Shown here: in pieces, positions 51,872 to 62,666 of the stretch | Layout: each line of letters begins with the position of its first letter | How positions within the stretch are numbered: the first letter of the stretch is position 1 | Source: Calothrix sp. PCC 6303 | GTDB taxonomy: Bacteria; Cyanobacteriota; Cyanobacteriia; Cyanobacteriales; Nostocaceae | Assembly (NCBI RefSeq): GCF_000317435.1 | Contig: NC_019751.1 | Span: 1,550,001-1,614,000 of the forward strand | Length of the DNA: 64,000 nt | Direction: 5' to 3' | Notes under the pieces: generated by a model | Told to the model about the DNA's origin: nothing | The model's input: the letters and a program-made list of their open reading frames with translations, nothing else | The model's database searches: none | Position numbers and translations under genes: made by a program

Positions 51872-53350
51872 TTACACTTCGATGACAGTTTTCGCTTCCA
51901 AGTTCTCGGTGATACTTTGGAATAGTTCCAACGCTGCTCCTAAATCTTCAGCAATCTCTAAAGCTAGAACATCCGGTGCTGGGAGGTTATCGGAGTCCTC
52001 TAAACTTTCATCCCTCAGCCAGAAAATATCCAGACTGACTTTATCCCGTTGCATGAGTTCTTCATAGCTAAAGGCTCGAAACCTTTCTGTTTCCTGGCGT
52101 TCCTGGCGTTTTTCCGCACTATAGCATTGGATAAAGTCTTGCAAATTTTCGTAGCGTATAGGATTGGTTTTCAGGGTAAAGTGCTGATTGGTTCTGAAAT
52201 CGTAAATCCAGAGTTTCTTAGTCCAAGGATCGGCGCTAGCTGGTTTGCGATCGAAGAATAACACGTTAGCTTTGACACCTTGAGCGTAGAAAATACCCGT
52301 AGGTAGTCGCAGCAAGGTATGTACGTCGCATTCGTGCAGTAATTTCTTGCGGATGGTTTCACCAGCACCACCTTCAAACAGGACGTTATCAGGAACGACA
52401 ACCGCAGCTTTACCGTTGATTTGCAGTAGGGTTTTGACGTGTTGGAGAAAGTTTAACTGTTTGTTGGATGTGGTAGCCCAAAAGTCATCCCGGCGATATA
52501 CAATCTTTTCTTTGTCCGCTTTGCCATCATCATTGAAAACTGTGATACTGCTTTTTTTACCGAAGGGTGGATTTGTTAATACTAATTCAAAGCGATCGCC
52601 TGGATCTGCCATCAAGCTATCTTTGGCTTCCACTGGACTTTCATCACCTGCAATACCGTGTAAATACAGATTCATGGCACAGAGGCGCACTACCCCATCA
52701 GCGACATCAAATCCTTTGAAAGTTTGATTTTTTAAGAATAGCTTTTGGGCTTTATCGAGTTTATAATTTTTGATAATGGTGTCATTGGCAACTAAGAAAA
52801 AACCACCTGTACCGCAAGCAGGATCACAAATGCGCTGTCCTGGTTGGGGTTCCATGACTTCTACAATGGCTTTAATTAATGCCCTTGGCGTAAAATACTG
52901 ACCTGCACCGCCTTTGACATCTTCAGCGTTCTTTTGCAGCAGTCCTTCGTAAATTTCCCCTTTGACATCGATATCTAAACCAATCCAAGTTTCCGAGTTG
53001 ATGAGTTCTACCAAACGCTTAAGTTTGGCGGGGTCTTGAATTTTGTTTTGCGATTTGCGGAAGATAACCCCCAATAGTCCTTTTTCTTTACCCAGGTTTT
53101 CTAAGGTGTGGCGGTACTGGATTTCTAAGGCATCTCCATCTTGCGATCGCAGTGCCTCCCAACTGTATTCTGTAGGAATGGTGGAACGTTTACCCAAAGG
53201 CGGGGGAAGTTGGTTTTGTTCTTCGACCATCTTCAGGAACAGCAGATAGGTAAGCTGTTCTACATAGTCACTGTAGCTAACGCCATCATCGCGGAGGACG
53301 TTGCAGTAATTCCAGAGTTTTTGAACGATGGTTGAGGATTCGTTAGCCAT
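51872..53350 (-). CDS. hsdM: type I restriction-modification methyltransferase subunit HsdM
   Basis: N6-adenine methyltransferase subunit, 492 aa, which with HsdS makes the modification enzyme and with HsdR the full restriction complex. N-terminal HsdM domain: IVQKLWNYCNVLRDDGVSYS, YVEQLTYLLFLKMVEEQNQL. SAM-binding motif I is DPACGTGGFF near residue 175 and the catalytic motif IV is NPPF near 258. QYFTPRALIKAIVEVMEPQP is typical. The gene appears intact. It lies downstream of an antisense NACHT gene rather than directly beside hsdS and hsdR. Confidence 0.95.
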   Translation of the reverse strand: MANESSTIVQKLWNYCNVLRDDGVSYSDYVEQLTYLLFLKMVEEQNQLPPPLGKRSTIPTEYSWEALRSQDGDALEIQYRHTLENLGKEKGLLGVIFRKSQNKIQDPAKLKRLVELINSETWIGLDIDVKGEIYEGLLQKNAEDVKGGAGQYFTPRALIKAIVEVMEPQPGQRICDPACGTGGFFLVANDTIIKNYKLDKAQKLFLKNQTFKGFDVADGVVRLCAMNLYLHGIAGDESPVEAKDSLMADPGDRFELVLTNPPFGKKSSITVFNDDGKADKEKIVYRRDDFWATTSNKQLNFLQHVKTLLQINGKAAVVVPDNVLFEGGAGETIRKKLLHECDVHTLLRLPTGIFYAQGVKANVLFFDRKPASADPWTKKLWIYDFRTNQHFTLKTNPIRYENLQDFIQCYSAEKRQERQETERFRAFSYEELMQRDKVSLDIFWLRDESLEDSDNLPAPDVLALEIAEDLGAALELFQSITENLEAKTVIEV

Positions 53351-53673
53351 TGAGTGATGCTACAGGGAGTTTTACTAGTAACGAAGAATTATATATTTTT
53401 GTGATGGCGATCGCAGCGAAGAAAGTCTCAAATTAATGATTCCATTGCTCACTTATAGCCATAATGCCAGCTTCACTCTTTGTATAACTGAAATAAATGC
53501 ATTGCTGGGAAAAATCCCAATGCTTGAGTATATTACAGTAATTAGGTGTATGGTGTATTTATTTCGATAATGCTTGAGAAAGTATAAAATAAAACTTTTT
53601 TTGGCGATACATCATTTCTAATAGTAAGTAACCCTTAGTTAGCAAGATAGCTCTGTACTTTTGGAGTGTCCTC
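53351..53673. promoter_or_regulatory. divergent promoter region of hsdM and the NACHT gene
   Basis: A 323-bp AT-rich gap with no ORF. One HIP1-like site lies near 53407. It must serve both divergent genes. I see no clear operator or hairpin. Confidence 0.35.
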
Positions 53674-56600
53674 ATGAGCTTGATTAATCTGGATCTGGTC
53701 TTTAACGCCATTACTAGCATCGCCAATCCTTTGATTAAAGAAAAACTTCTGCGTAGTGAGACAGTTATTAAGTTACTCCAGCAGTTTAACCTAGATCCAG
53801 AGCATCCACCTGCTGATTTTAGTGGTGTTTACGCTTACGCCTTAGTAGAATACGGTGTGGGTAAACCAAAACCATTGCTGGAATTATTTCGACAAGAAGC
53901 AATTAAACAAGCTTTTCGCACAGCATTAGACCACAATAACCCCTCAATTTTGCTTTCTGAGGTTGATGTTTTTCTAGATGCCTATACATTAGGTGATGAT
54001 ATCAGAGGTTTAGGGCTTGATGTCAGGCGAGAAGTAGCTGAATTTGCGACGGTATTTATTGAAGTTGCAAAACGCACTCGCACACCTGCTGATGTATTGC
54101 TGAACCAGAAAATTGGTTCTCTACATAAAAGAATTGCTACTATTCAAGAACAACTGGAAAGATTGCCGACTTTGGAGGGAATTCGCACAGAAATAGCCAG
54201 GTTGGCAGTAGAGAATTATCCCGCATTACCAGGAAGTGTAACCGAAAACCAATGTAGAGCGATCGCACTTGCCCAACAAATGCGAGGATGGTTTGAAACC
54301 TTGGGCTATGACTTTGAAAAATATGAAATCTGGGCAGAAGAATATTTTGAATGGATAATTCAAATTCCAGTACGTCGCAGTTATGACCGCATTCTTATCC
54401 GTGGCGTTGCTGGAGAAATTGGACTGAGTGATGTCATGGCGTTGCGTTCCTCAGTTGAGGCGCAAAAAACTGATGAAGGATGGTTAGTAACAACCCGCCG
54501 CATTTCCCGCGCCGCCAGGGATGAAGTCAAGAAGGAAGAAAATCATCGTCTTGATTGTTTCACTTTTGACGAACTAATTGACTTGGATGCCGACTTTAAT
54601 GCCTATCTTGACTGGTTAGAAGCAGAAATCAAACGCCGAAAAATTGATACTAAGTATGTACCCCTTGCTTGTACAAAAGAAGAAATTCACCCAGTGACTA
54701 AGCAGCGAATTGGGGTGAGTCGTTATGAAGAAGAGGACGGCTGGATTGATGGCTATATCGATTTATGGCTTGATGACCCCGCAAAAGAGCATATTTCAAT
54801 TTTGGGAGAATTTGGTACAGGTAAAACTTGGTTTGTCTTTCACTATGCTTGGATAGCACTGCAACGTTACCGCGATGCCCAAAAACGTGGTGTTGAACGT
54901 CCCCGTCTCCCTTTAGTAATTACCTTGCGTGACTTTGCCAAAGCGTTAAATGTGGAGAATGTTTTGGCAGGGTTCTTTTTTACCCAACACAATATCCGCA
55001 TTAACAGCGAAGTTTTTGACCAACTCAACCGCATGGGTAAATTGCTACTAATTTTCGATGGCTTTGACGAAATGGCAGCAAAAGTTGACCGTCAACAGAT
55101 GATTAACAACTTCTGGGAACTGGCAAAGGTTGTAGTTCCCGGTGCTAAGGTCATCCTTACCTGTCGGACTGAGCATTTCCCAGAGGCGAAGGAAGGACGT
55201 GCTTTACTAAATGCAGAGTTGCAAGCATCAACTAAAAAATTAACTGGGGAAACACCGCAATTTGAAGTTTTGGAATTAGAGAAATTCAACGATGAGCAAA
55301 TTCGGCAGGTGCTTTCATACCAAGCTGAAGCTGCGACAGTTGAACAAGTGATGGGCAATGAGCAATTATTAGACTTAGCCCGTCGTCCAGTGATGACTGA
55401 CTTAATCTTGGAAGCATTGCCAGATATTGAAGCGGGTAAACCTGTGGATATGTCGCGGGTTTATTTGTATGCAGTGCGGCGCAAAATGGAACGAGACATC
55501 AAAGCAGAACGTACTTTTACTTCTTTGGCAGATAAACTGTACTTTTTGTGTGAACTTTCCTGGGAAATGCTGTCTAATGACCAAATGAGTCTGAATTATC
55601 GGCTGTTCCCAGAACGCATTCGCCGCTTATTTGGTTCTAGTGTTCAAGAAGAGAAAGATTTAGACCACTGGCATTATGACATGATGGCGCAAACGATGCT
55701 TGTCCGCAATGCTGATGGTGACTATACTCCCGCGCATAGATCTCTGTTAGAGTTTTTTGTAGCGTATAAATTTGCCGCAGAATTGGGGGCTTTGGCGAGT
55801 GATTTTACGGAATTAGCACAAGCGCGATCGCTTGTAGATAAAACTGTCGCGCCTGCTGATTATACGTGGTCTGGTTATTTTTCTCAGCAAGGGAGTGGTG
55901 AGGCGATGCCTGCGGCAAACCCTTTGGGGAACGCATCTTTAAGGGAATTTAAAAGTGAGTCTTTGGATAAGTTGAGAGAGACTTTTGGCAAAGTGCCACT
56001 CACAAAAGCAGTGATGGATTTGCTTTTACCGATGTTGGGTAATAATGAGTTGCTTATTAGTGTCATTAAAGAGACACGGGATAAAAACGAAGATGAGGTA
56101 GGTTATATTGGCGGGAATGCAGCGACGCTAGCAGTAAAGATAGATAAGGCAGTGTTGGAAGGGAGAGATTTAAGTCGTGCAGTAATTAAAGCGGCAGATT
56201 TTAGTAATGCGAGTTTACGGGATGTAAATTTTACTGAAGCTAATTTAATTGATTCTGGTTTTGTAAAAGACTTTGGTGCAGTTTTTTCAGTTGCATACAG
56301 TTCAGATGGTCAATTTCTAGCTACTGGTGATGGCAATGGTATTGTTCGTTTATGGAAAGTTTCTACTAGTAGAGAGATACTAACTTGTAAAGGACATACG
56401 TCTGGAATACTTTCAGTTAACTTTAGTTCTGATGCTTATACTTTTGCTAGTGGTGGTTATGACGGAACAATTAAACTATGGAATAGTCAGAATGGCAAAT
56501 GCTTAAAAACTTTGGAAGGACATAACTATTCCGTAAATTCTGTAGTGTTTTGCTCTGAAGGTAAAATTCTGGCTAGTGGCAGTTCTGATAACACAATAAG

Positions 56601-58128
56601 ATTATGGGACATTACTACTGGTCAATGTTTACAAATTTTGGAGGGACACACTGATTCAATACTCTCAATTGCCTTATCGACAGATGATAAGATACTAGCA
56701 AGTGGAGCTTCAGATAATACCGTAAGGTTATGGAATACTCAAACTGGAAAATGTTTAAAAATATTACAAGGACATACAAATTCTGTATCTTCAGTTGTTT
56801 TTAGTCCAGATGGTCAACTGCTTGCTAGTGCAGGTTATGATGCAACTCTAAAATTATGGGAAATTCAAACAGGTCAATGTAAGTCTACTTTGGAAACACC
56901 TAATAATCCAATATTCGCTATTACTTTCAGTCCTGATAGTAAAATACTTGCTAGTAGCAGTAACCAAATAATAAAACTTTGGGATATAAGTACAAATAAA
57001 TGTATTCAAATATTAGAGGGTCATTTCAATATAGTACGTTCAATTGCTTTCAGTCCAAAAGGTAACAATCTCGTTAGTGGTAGCTATGACAAGACAGTGA
57101 GGTTTTGGAATATTAGCACAGGTGAATGCTTTAAAATTTTACAAGGCTATAGTAATTGGGTAAATTCCATTACCTTTAGTTTGGACAGTCAAAAGCTGGC
57201 TAGTGGAGATGATTTGGCAATAGTCATATGGGATGTTAGTAGCGGTAAATCTCTCAGAACTCTACAAGGTCATACTCACTGGGTACAGTCAATTGCTTTA
57301 AATCAGGATGGTACAATACTTGCCAGTGGCAGTGCAGACAACACAGTCAGACTATGGGATTTTCAAACCGGAGAATGTTTGAAACTTTTACAAGGACATA
57401 GCGACTGGGTACAATCTGTTGCTTTCAGTCCAGATAATCAATTACTTGCCAGTGGTAGCGCAGATGGAACTGTAAGATTATGGGAAGTTCCAGTTGGAAG
57501 ATGCTGGAAGATTTTGCGCTCGAATTACTCAATACGCTCAGTTGCTTTTAGTCTAGATGGCGAAATACTTGCGAGCGGTCTTTCGGATGGAACATTACAG
57601 CTATGGAATATTCATACAAGTGAATGCTTAAAAACTTTGCAGGTAGGAAATAATATTGGTACACGTTCAATTGCTTTCAGTCCTGATAGTAAAGTTTTAG
57701 CTAGTGGCATCTCTAACGCAAGTGTTGGGTTGTGGAATATTTCCACGGGTGAATTCTTAAGAAGTTTGCAGGCTCATACCGACTCAGTGCTAGCTGTTGC
57801 CTTTAGTCCAGATAGTAAAATTCTAGCTAGCAGTGGAGATGACCAAACTGTAATACTTTGGGATATCAACAGTGGTGAATGCCTGAAAATTTTACGAGGT
57901 CATTCTCTTTGGATTCGCTCAGTTGCCTTTAGTTCAGACGGCAACATAATTGCTAGCTGTAGTTGTGATAGCACAATCAAACTTTGGAATGTTGAAACAG
58001 GAGAGTGTTTGAAAACTTTAATAAATAAAAGACCATACGAAAATATGACCATCACAGGCGTTAGAGGTTTAACCGAAGCTGAAAAAGCCTCACTTAAAGC
58101 ATTAGGCGCGGTGGAAGATGGAGAATAA
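53674..58128 (+). CDS. nuclease-like/NACHT/pentapeptide/WD40 defence protein
   Basis: 1484-aa NLR-like protein. Residues ~190-330 resemble a restriction-endonuclease-like sensor/effector domain seen ahead of NACHT modules: [65 protein letters not shown] domain ~375-640: Walker [15 protein letters not shown], Walker [13 protein letters not shown] near 460, [12 protein letters not shown] short pentapeptide-repeat stretch follows near 825-865 ([20 protein letters not shown]). Residues ~870-1455 are about 14 WD40 blades ([20 protein letters not shown]). Related bacterial NACHT proteins defend against phage. The gene sits antisense between hsdM and hsdS. All motifs appear intact. Confidence 0.9.
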   Translation: MSLINLDLVFNAITSIANPLIKEKLLRSETVIKLLQQFNLDPEHPPADFSGVYAYALVEYGVGKPKPLLELFRQEAIKQAFRTALDHNNPSILLSEVDVFLDAYTLGDDIRGLGLDVRREVAEFATVFIEVAKRTRTPADVLLNQKIGSLHKRIATIQEQLERLPTLEGIRTEIARLAVENYPALPGSVTENQCRAIALAQQMRGWFETLGYDFEKYEIWAEEYFEWIIQIPVRRSYDRILIRGVAGEIGLSDVMALRSSVEAQKTDEGWLVTTRRISRAARDEVKKEENHRLDCFTFDELIDLDADFNAYLDWLEAEIKRRKIDTKYVPLACTKEEIHPVTKQRIGVSRYEEEDGWIDGYIDLWLDDPAKEHISILGEFGTGKTWFVFHYAWIALQRYRDAQKRGVERPRLPLVITLRDFAKALNVENVLAGFFFTQHNIRINSEVFDQLNRMGKLLLIFDGFDEMAAKVDRQQMINNFWELAKVVVPGAKVILTCRTEHFPEAKEGRALLNAELQASTKKLTGETPQFEVLELEKFNDEQIRQVLSYQAEAATVEQVMGNEQLLDLARRPVMTDLILEALPDIEAGKPVDMSRVYLYAVRRKMERDIKAERTFTSLADKLYFLCELSWEMLSNDQMSLNYRLFPERIRRLFGSSVQEEKDLDHWHYDMMAQTMLVRNADGDYTPAHRSLLEFFVAYKFAAELGALASDFTELAQARSLVDKTVAPADYTWSGYFSQQGSGEAMPAANPLGNASLREFKSESLDKLRETFGKVPLTKAVMDLLLPMLGNNELLISVIKETRDKNEDEVGYIGGNAATLAVKIDKAVLEGRDLSRAVIKAADFSNASLRDVNFTEANLIDSGFVKDFGAVFSVAYSSDGQFLATGDGNGIVRLWKVSTSREILTCKGHTSGILSVNFSSDAYTFASGGYDGTIKLWNSQNGKCLKTLEGHNYSVNSVVFCSEGKILASGSSDNTIRLWDITTGQCLQILEGHTDSILSIALSTDDKILASGASDNTVRLWNTQTGKCLKILQGHTNSVSSVVFSPDGQLLASAGYDATLKLWEIQTGQCKSTLETPNNPIFAITFSPDSKILASSSNQIIKLWDISTNKCIQILEGHFNIVRSIAFSPKGNNLVSGSYDKTVRFWNISTGECFKILQGYSNWVNSITFSLDSQKLASGDDLAIVIWDVSSGKSLRTLQGHTHWVQSIALNQDGTILASGSADNTVRLWDFQTGECLKLLQGHSDWVQSVAFSPDNQLLASGSADGTVRLWEVPVGRCWKILRSNYSIRSVAFSLDGEILASGLSDGTLQLWNIHTSECLKTLQVGNNIGTRSIAFSPDSKVLASGISNASVGLWNISTGEFLRSLQAHTDSVLAVAFSPDSKILASSGDDQTVILWDINSGECLKILRGHSLWIRSVAFSSDGNIIASCSCDSTIKLWNVETGECLKTLINKRPYENMTITGVRGLTEAEKASLKALGAVEDGE

Positions 58129-58237
58129 ATATTAGACAAGATGCAAGCGATGTTGCTCGATCGCACTACCCATCCTTACTAATACAGTAATAGCGATCGC
58201 ATTACCAATTCTGACAGGTCTTGAATGTGCGATCGCA

Positions 58238-59512
58238 TCAGTAAACCTCTTCCTCTTCGCCATACTGTGTTGGTGCTTCACCATGAATCTCAAGAATTTT
58301 GGGCTGTTTCATTTTGGCATTAGCAGGCTCAATTTTTTCTAGCAGCAAATCAAACTCCCACTCATCCAATAAGTCAAAGATAAATTGCAGATGATTTCCT
58401 GTTTTTAGTGGTAATTCACCCAAGCGAAAATCGCTGGTGTTTGGAGGAATATCAACAAAGGGATGGGAAAATTCAAAGGTACGCCCTAAATGGTCTTTGT
58501 AAATGAATCGGTAGAGGTGTTCAAAGTCAAAATCAAATGCTTGAACAAATGCTGCGGCGACTTGATCAAAATTGAAGTTACTGGGAATCGCTATGCGTCG
58601 CCAAGCATCCAGCAGGGTGACTTTAAAAGTATAAATTGCGTCGGTAAACTCTCCTTTGGCAATGACTAAGGTTTGTTCCCATTCAGGAAAGTAGATTTGG
58701 AGTGATGGTTTTAATTTTTCAAAGGCGATGCGGAAGTTAAGGGTAATTTCCTCCTCTTCTCTGTCTGGTTCAATTTCATCATAAATTTCGGAGATTAAAG
58801 CTATCATTGCATCTCCCCAAGGACGGCGTTTTACAGCAGCGATTCGCCAGCCTTTAGCAGGTTCGGGTTTTCCTGGGATGAGTTCGAGAAAGCCAAATAA
58901 ATGAAAGAGGCTAAGACTGTGCAAGCCTGGGTAATAGACTAATTTATCTTGTTCAGAGTAACTGTTAATATTTAAGCCTTCATCTGGAATTTCTCGCCAA
59001 AATTGACAGCAGCGAAATAATAGTCCAAAGGGGTCTCTGGGTTCGCCTAAGACTTCGCTTTCTCCCCAAATTAACCAGGATTCTAAAAGTGTGAAATATT
59101 GTTCTGTTGGGTTGAAGCCTTGCCAAATTTTGAGGAGTTGTTCGTCTAATACTAATTTGGTTTTTTTGCCTTGGGTGATAACTTGAGACAATCCAGAGGT
59201 GCGAAGGACGAAATATAACCCGTAAATGTAGGGGTAGGATTTTTGTTGGGGACGCTTGAGGTTAGTTTCAATGGGGTAACTCAAGCGCGAATTTAGTTCC
59301 TGGAGGTATTTGAGGGAGAATTGGTGATAAGTGCTGCTAACTTCAACGCCGTCAGGTTGGAGAAATTCTAAGATGGTTTGAAAGTCCCGCAGAATTGTTC
59401 CTGGGGAATTTTGGGTGATGGTTTGCTGTTGGAGGACTTGCTTTTTGTCTTCCGTGAGAATTGGGAGTTGTTCGCCCAGATGATTGGGAACGGGGAATAG
59501 TCGTTTAATCAT
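58238..59512 (-). CDS. pRiA4b ORF-3-like protein in the restriction locus
   Basis: 424 aa. The C-terminal ~150 residues match the plasmid pRiA4b ORF-3-like domain: YTFKVTLLDAWRRIAIPSNF, VQAFDFDFEHLYRFIYKDHL, LGELPLKTGNHLQFIFDLLD, EWEFDLLLEKIEPANA, ILEIHGEAPTQYGEEEE. The N-terminal ~270 residues are helical and of no known family (PYIYGLYFVLRTSGLSQVIT, FHLFGFLELIPGKPEPAKGW). It overlaps the end of hsdS by 8 bp and so belongs to the RM operon. Function unknown; it may be an accessory passenger, as such insert genes are common in type I loci. Confidence 0.78.
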   Translation of the reverse strand: MIKRLFPVPNHLGEQLPILTEDKKQVLQQQTITQNSPGTILRDFQTILEFLQPDGVEVSSTYHQFSLKYLQELNSRLSYPIETNLKRPQQKSYPYIYGLYFVLRTSGLSQVITQGKKTKLVLDEQLLKIWQGFNPTEQYFTLLESWLIWGESEVLGEPRDPFGLLFRCCQFWREIPDEGLNINSYSEQDKLVYYPGLHSLSLFHLFGFLELIPGKPEPAKGWRIAAVKRRPWGDAMIALISEIYDEIEPDREEEEITLNFRIAFEKLKPSLQIYFPEWEQTLVIAKGEFTDAIYTFKVTLLDAWRRIAIPSNFNFDQVAAAFVQAFDFDFEHLYRFIYKDHLGRTFEFSHPFVDIPPNTSDFRLGELPLKTGNHLQFIFDLLDEWEFDLLLEKIEPANAKMKQPKILEIHGEAPTQYGEEEEVY

Positions 59513-60095
59513 CTAATTTCAACTCTAGTTGTGTAGCTGTAGTTTTAGATTTACGGGGTTGCTTAGATTTAATTGTAGATTGACGTTTTGGTTTTTTGTC
59601 AGCTTCGCGTTGAGCTTTCTCAGCTTTGATGCGTTCTAGCAGTTTTTCGGCGGGTTCGTCGTTGGGATCTTGGGGTACGAGTTTGCCTTCAAATGCTTGT
59701 TTTAAAATAGTTTGGCGGAGTTTTTCAGCACGTTTGAGGTTTACGTTTATGGTTTTTTCGAGTTTGTCTGTGACAGAAAATATCAGTTCAATTTCTTCTG
59801 CAATAGCTAATTGTTCTTGTGAAGGTGGCAAAGGAAAGGGAATAATACGAACTTTTTGAATACCAAATGCTGATTGAGTAGTTGCTCGACTTTCTTTCTT
59901 AAGTAGAGTTTCTATTAATGGGCTTGCCATATATGTAATAGCAAACTCAGGATTTAAAAAATTAATATCAGGTTGAACTAAGACTACATTAGCCGATAAT
60001 GTGTAGTTAAAAGGTTGGCTAATTTTAACAGGCTTGCCTAAAGTTCCAATTTTTCCAAAAATAAAGTCTCCCATCTGAAGCTGATAACGCTCTTG
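59505..60095 (-). pseudogene. hsdS: hsdS, 3' part, separated by an IS
   Basis: The C-terminal part of the specificity subunit: rest of the second target-recognition domain (ERYQLQMGDFIFGKIGTLGK, LSANVVLVQPDINFLNPEFA), the second conserved coiled coil (EQLAIAEEIELIFSVTDKLE, RAEKLRQTILKQAFEGKLVP) and a Lys-rich tail. Codons are in frame up to the IS border at 60095. Joining to the 5' part across one CAA of the duplication gives LKEHQERYQLQMGD with no gap. The ATG at 60074 could start a half-length protein with one recognition domain fragment. Confidence 0.88.
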
Positions 60096-60145
60096 GGGAC
60101 TTCCAGAAAATAAACTATTCCATTGGAAATAATGATAATCATTTT

Positions 60146-60192
60146 AAAGGGGGATGAAGGGGCTGCCGACGGCAGCCCCTTCATCCCCCTTT
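60146..60192. repeat. subterminal 22-bp palindrome of the ISAzo13-type element, left
   Basis: A perfect 22-bp stem (60146-60167 with 60171-60192) and the loop GAC; the inner arm is GGGGCTGCC-GAC-GGCAGCCCC. The outer side ends in a T run. A Fur-box-like palindrome AATAATGATAATCATTTT precedes it at 60128-60145. Confidence 0.9.
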
Positions 60193-60236
60193 TGTAGTAA
60201 TTTGAATAATGACTGAGTTTTTGAGTGTAGCAACTG

Positions 60237-61479
60237 GTGACTATAGTATTAACTGATTCTCTGAAAAAGTTGTTCATTGAAACTGCATCTCAATTAAAAG
60301 GTGCAGAAAAGCGTAGATTTATGGCTTCGACAGTTCAAAGCTTAGGTTTAGGAGGGCAAAGACTTGCACAATCAGAATTAGGATGGAATCGAGACACAAT
60401 TCGCAAAGGAACAAGAGAATTAAAAAGCGGTATTACTTGTGTTGATAACATGAGTGGCAAAGGACGTTACAAAGCAGAAGAACATCTGCCAAATCTTTTA
60501 GAAGATATCAAAAAAATAGTTGACTTCTATAGTCAAACCGATCCGAGTTTTAAAAGTCAAAGACTATATACTAGACTCAGTGCAGCCGAAGTTAGAAAGC
60601 AATTAATCGAAAAGTCTGGTTATAGTGATGAAAAGTTACATACATCAGAAACAATTCGAGTCAAATTAAATAATTTAGGTTATAAGCTCAGAAGGGTAAA
60701 GAAAGTTCAGCCTCAAAAAAAATCCCACAAACTGATGCAATCTTTGAGCAATTAGATGTAGTAAATAAAGATGCAGATGAAGATAAGAGTGTTTTACGTC
60801 TAAGCATGGACGGAAAGCCTGTGTTAAGATCGGCTCATTTGACCGAGGGGGTAAAAGCCGGGATGGGGTGAAAGCATCAGACCATGATTATAATCCGAAA
60901 ACAACTGTAACTCCTTATGGAATATTTCTTCCAGAGCTTGACGAGTTATTTTTGTACTTTACAGAATCGAAAGTTACAAGTGATTTTATCGTTGATATTC
61001 TAGAAGATTTTTGGTCTTGTGAAAAGCATCGTTTTTCTGAAGTTAAAACACTACTTCTGAATCAAGATAATGGTCCGCAGAATAGTTCGCGGCGTACCCA
61101 ATTTATGAAACGTATAGTAGAGTTTGCTCACAAACATCAAGTAAATATACGTTTAGCTTATTATCCTCCCTATCATAGTAAATACAATCCAATAGAAAGG
61201 ACATGGGCAGTACTAGAAAATCATTGGAATGGGAGTATTTTAGATGAACTAGAAACGGCTTTAAATTTTGCTAGCACTATGAAATGGAACGGGAAACATC
61301 CAGTCGTTAAGCTAGTACACGAAACTTATGAGAATGGGGTAAAGCTTACAAAAAAAGCTATGGCTCAAATCGAAAAACAGATTGAGCGGCTAACCGATTC
61401 TAATCATGAAGTTTTCCCAAATTTAGGTAATTGGTTTATTGATATTTGTTGTAGTAAAACAAACGTGATTTCATTTTAA
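60237..61479 (+). pseudogene. ISAzo13-family transposase with two frameshifts
   Basis: Read as three pieces: 60237 to ~60722 (FMASTVQSLGLGGQRLAQSE, VRKQLIEKSGYSDEKL), ~60722 to ~60832 in another frame (IPQTDAIFEQLDVVNK, LRLSMDGKPVL), and ~60832 to 61479 (KIGSFDRGGKSRDGVKASDH, LLLNQDNGPQNSSRRTQFMK, YYPPYHSKYNPIERTWAVLE with the catalytic Glu). One missing A in the A8 run at 60715-60722 and one in TTAAGATC near 60832 would restore a full-length protein of ~413 aa. The first site could in principle be programmed -1 slippage; the second is not slippery, so decay or base-calling loss is more likely. Confidence 0.85.
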
Positions 61480-61563
61480 TAGCAACATTTATTTAGCGGC
61501 AAAATATCCCTTATTTACACTGTTTAACTTCAAATAACAAGTGTATAGACTCTTATGCATAAA

Positions 61564-61612
61564 TGAGGGGGAGAAAAGGGCTTGCCGACGGCAAACCCTT
61601 TTCTCCCCCTCA
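61564..61612. repeat. subterminal palindrome of the ISAzo13-type element, right
   Basis: A 23-bp stem with one mismatch (61564-61586 with 61590-61612) and the same GAC loop (GCTTGCC-GAC-GGCAAAC). AATGATTATCATT follows, mirroring the AATGATAATCATT next to the left palindrome. The two palindromes differ in stem sequence but share size, loop and position. Confidence 0.88.
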
Positions 61613-61682
61613 AAATGATTATCATTCTTTAAATCAACCTGTCTTTTCCTTTTTTTGGAATAATTTATTCTTTGGAAGTCCC

Positions 61683-62666
61683 TTGATGCTCTTTTAAAAC
61701 TTCAATAGATACTTTTCTAGAATTTTCAAAATCAATTTTTCCGTCTTTAATGTCACCCATGCCTATGTAAGGAACACCACCATCTACAGTGGGAGGAGTG
61801 CGATGGCTGGGCTGAGGATCAACAGCATTAGCAACTAACTCTAAAGTTGTCCACACCCACTCATCAGGTAATTCACGTAATTCAGAGGTATCCGGTGCAA
61901 CTGGTTCTTGATATTTCAGCTTCCAACTGTCATCCTTGGGAGTTTTACCCTGCGCTTTCATCTTCGCTAGTTGTTCGGCTTCCCACTTCTCCCGTCGCTG
62001 CTTGAGGATGCGTTCAAGTAACACTGAGGCGGGTTCTAATTCTCCTTGATTCGCTTCGCGCCATTCTTTAGTTAAATTTCCTTCGACTGCGGCTTTTAGC
62101 ACTGCCTGACGGTAGCGTTTTAATTTGGCTTTTACTTTTTTGAGTAGCTCTACCCCTGTATCAAGTTGGGTGAATAGTTCTTCTATTTTGGCAACTATGC
62201 GATGTTGTTCGGGAAGTGGAGGAAGGGGAACAATAATACTACTTACTGCTTCATTACTTACATTAGGAAATGTTGAACCAGTACCACGATTATATATTTG
62301 CTCTCTTATTGCATGAATAAATATATTCAAATATTCCTGATATAGGAGTGAGCGTATAGCAGCCACTCCTCTACCAATAGAAGCATCAAAACCAGCAATA
62401 TTTATTCGCCCAGTGGTTGAACCACGAACGCACAAAATTAAATCATCTTTTTTGCACATTCGTGTTGGTTGAGTTGTAAATTTTGATCTAATGGTTTTAG
62501 AAAATGGTCTAGGTCCAAACTCTACTGGACCATTAATTAAAGGAACACCGATACCATCTTGATTGTAAGAATCTCCTGGTGGGCTTTGTCCCATAATAAT
62601 TTCTGCTACATCTCTAAGTTCTGAATATGCCCAACCCTTCGGCAACTCATACAACTCCTCACCCAT
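61683..62666 (-). pseudogene. hsdS: hsdS, 5' part, separated by an IS
   Basis: N-terminal part of the type I specificity subunit: first target-recognition domain (LPKGWAYSELRDVAEIIMGQ, SPPGDSYNQDGIGVPLINGP, LILCVRGSTTGRINIAGFDA), first conserved coiled coil (LPEQHRIVAKIEELFTQLDT, KLKRYRQAVLKAAVEGNLTK) and the start of the second domain (LPDEWVWTTLELVANAVD, VPYIGMGDIKDGKIDFENSR). The frame enters the IS at 61682 and stops at 61665. Its ATG shares one base with the hsdR stop (TAATG at 62664-62668). The truncated product lacks most of the second recognition domain, so specificity should be lost or changed. Confidence 0.9.

Larger units (their letters stand above)
60096..61682 (+). mobile_element. 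ISAzo13-type insertion sequence (1587 bp)
   Basis: Ends: GGGACTTCCAGAAAATAAAC (60096 on) and, at 61682 read inward on the minus strand, GGGACTTCCAAAGAATAAAT, both followed by TATTCC. A 3-bp target duplication TTG lies at 60093-60095 and 61683-61685. It carries large subterminal palindromes at both ends and one frameshifted transposase. Confidence 0.87.

Noticed and set aside
60128-60145. AATAATGATAATCATTTT as a functional Fur box
   Set aside because: The match to the Fur consensus is good but it lies inside the IS end, mirrored at the other end, so it is more likely part of the transposon architecture. Kept only as a side remark.
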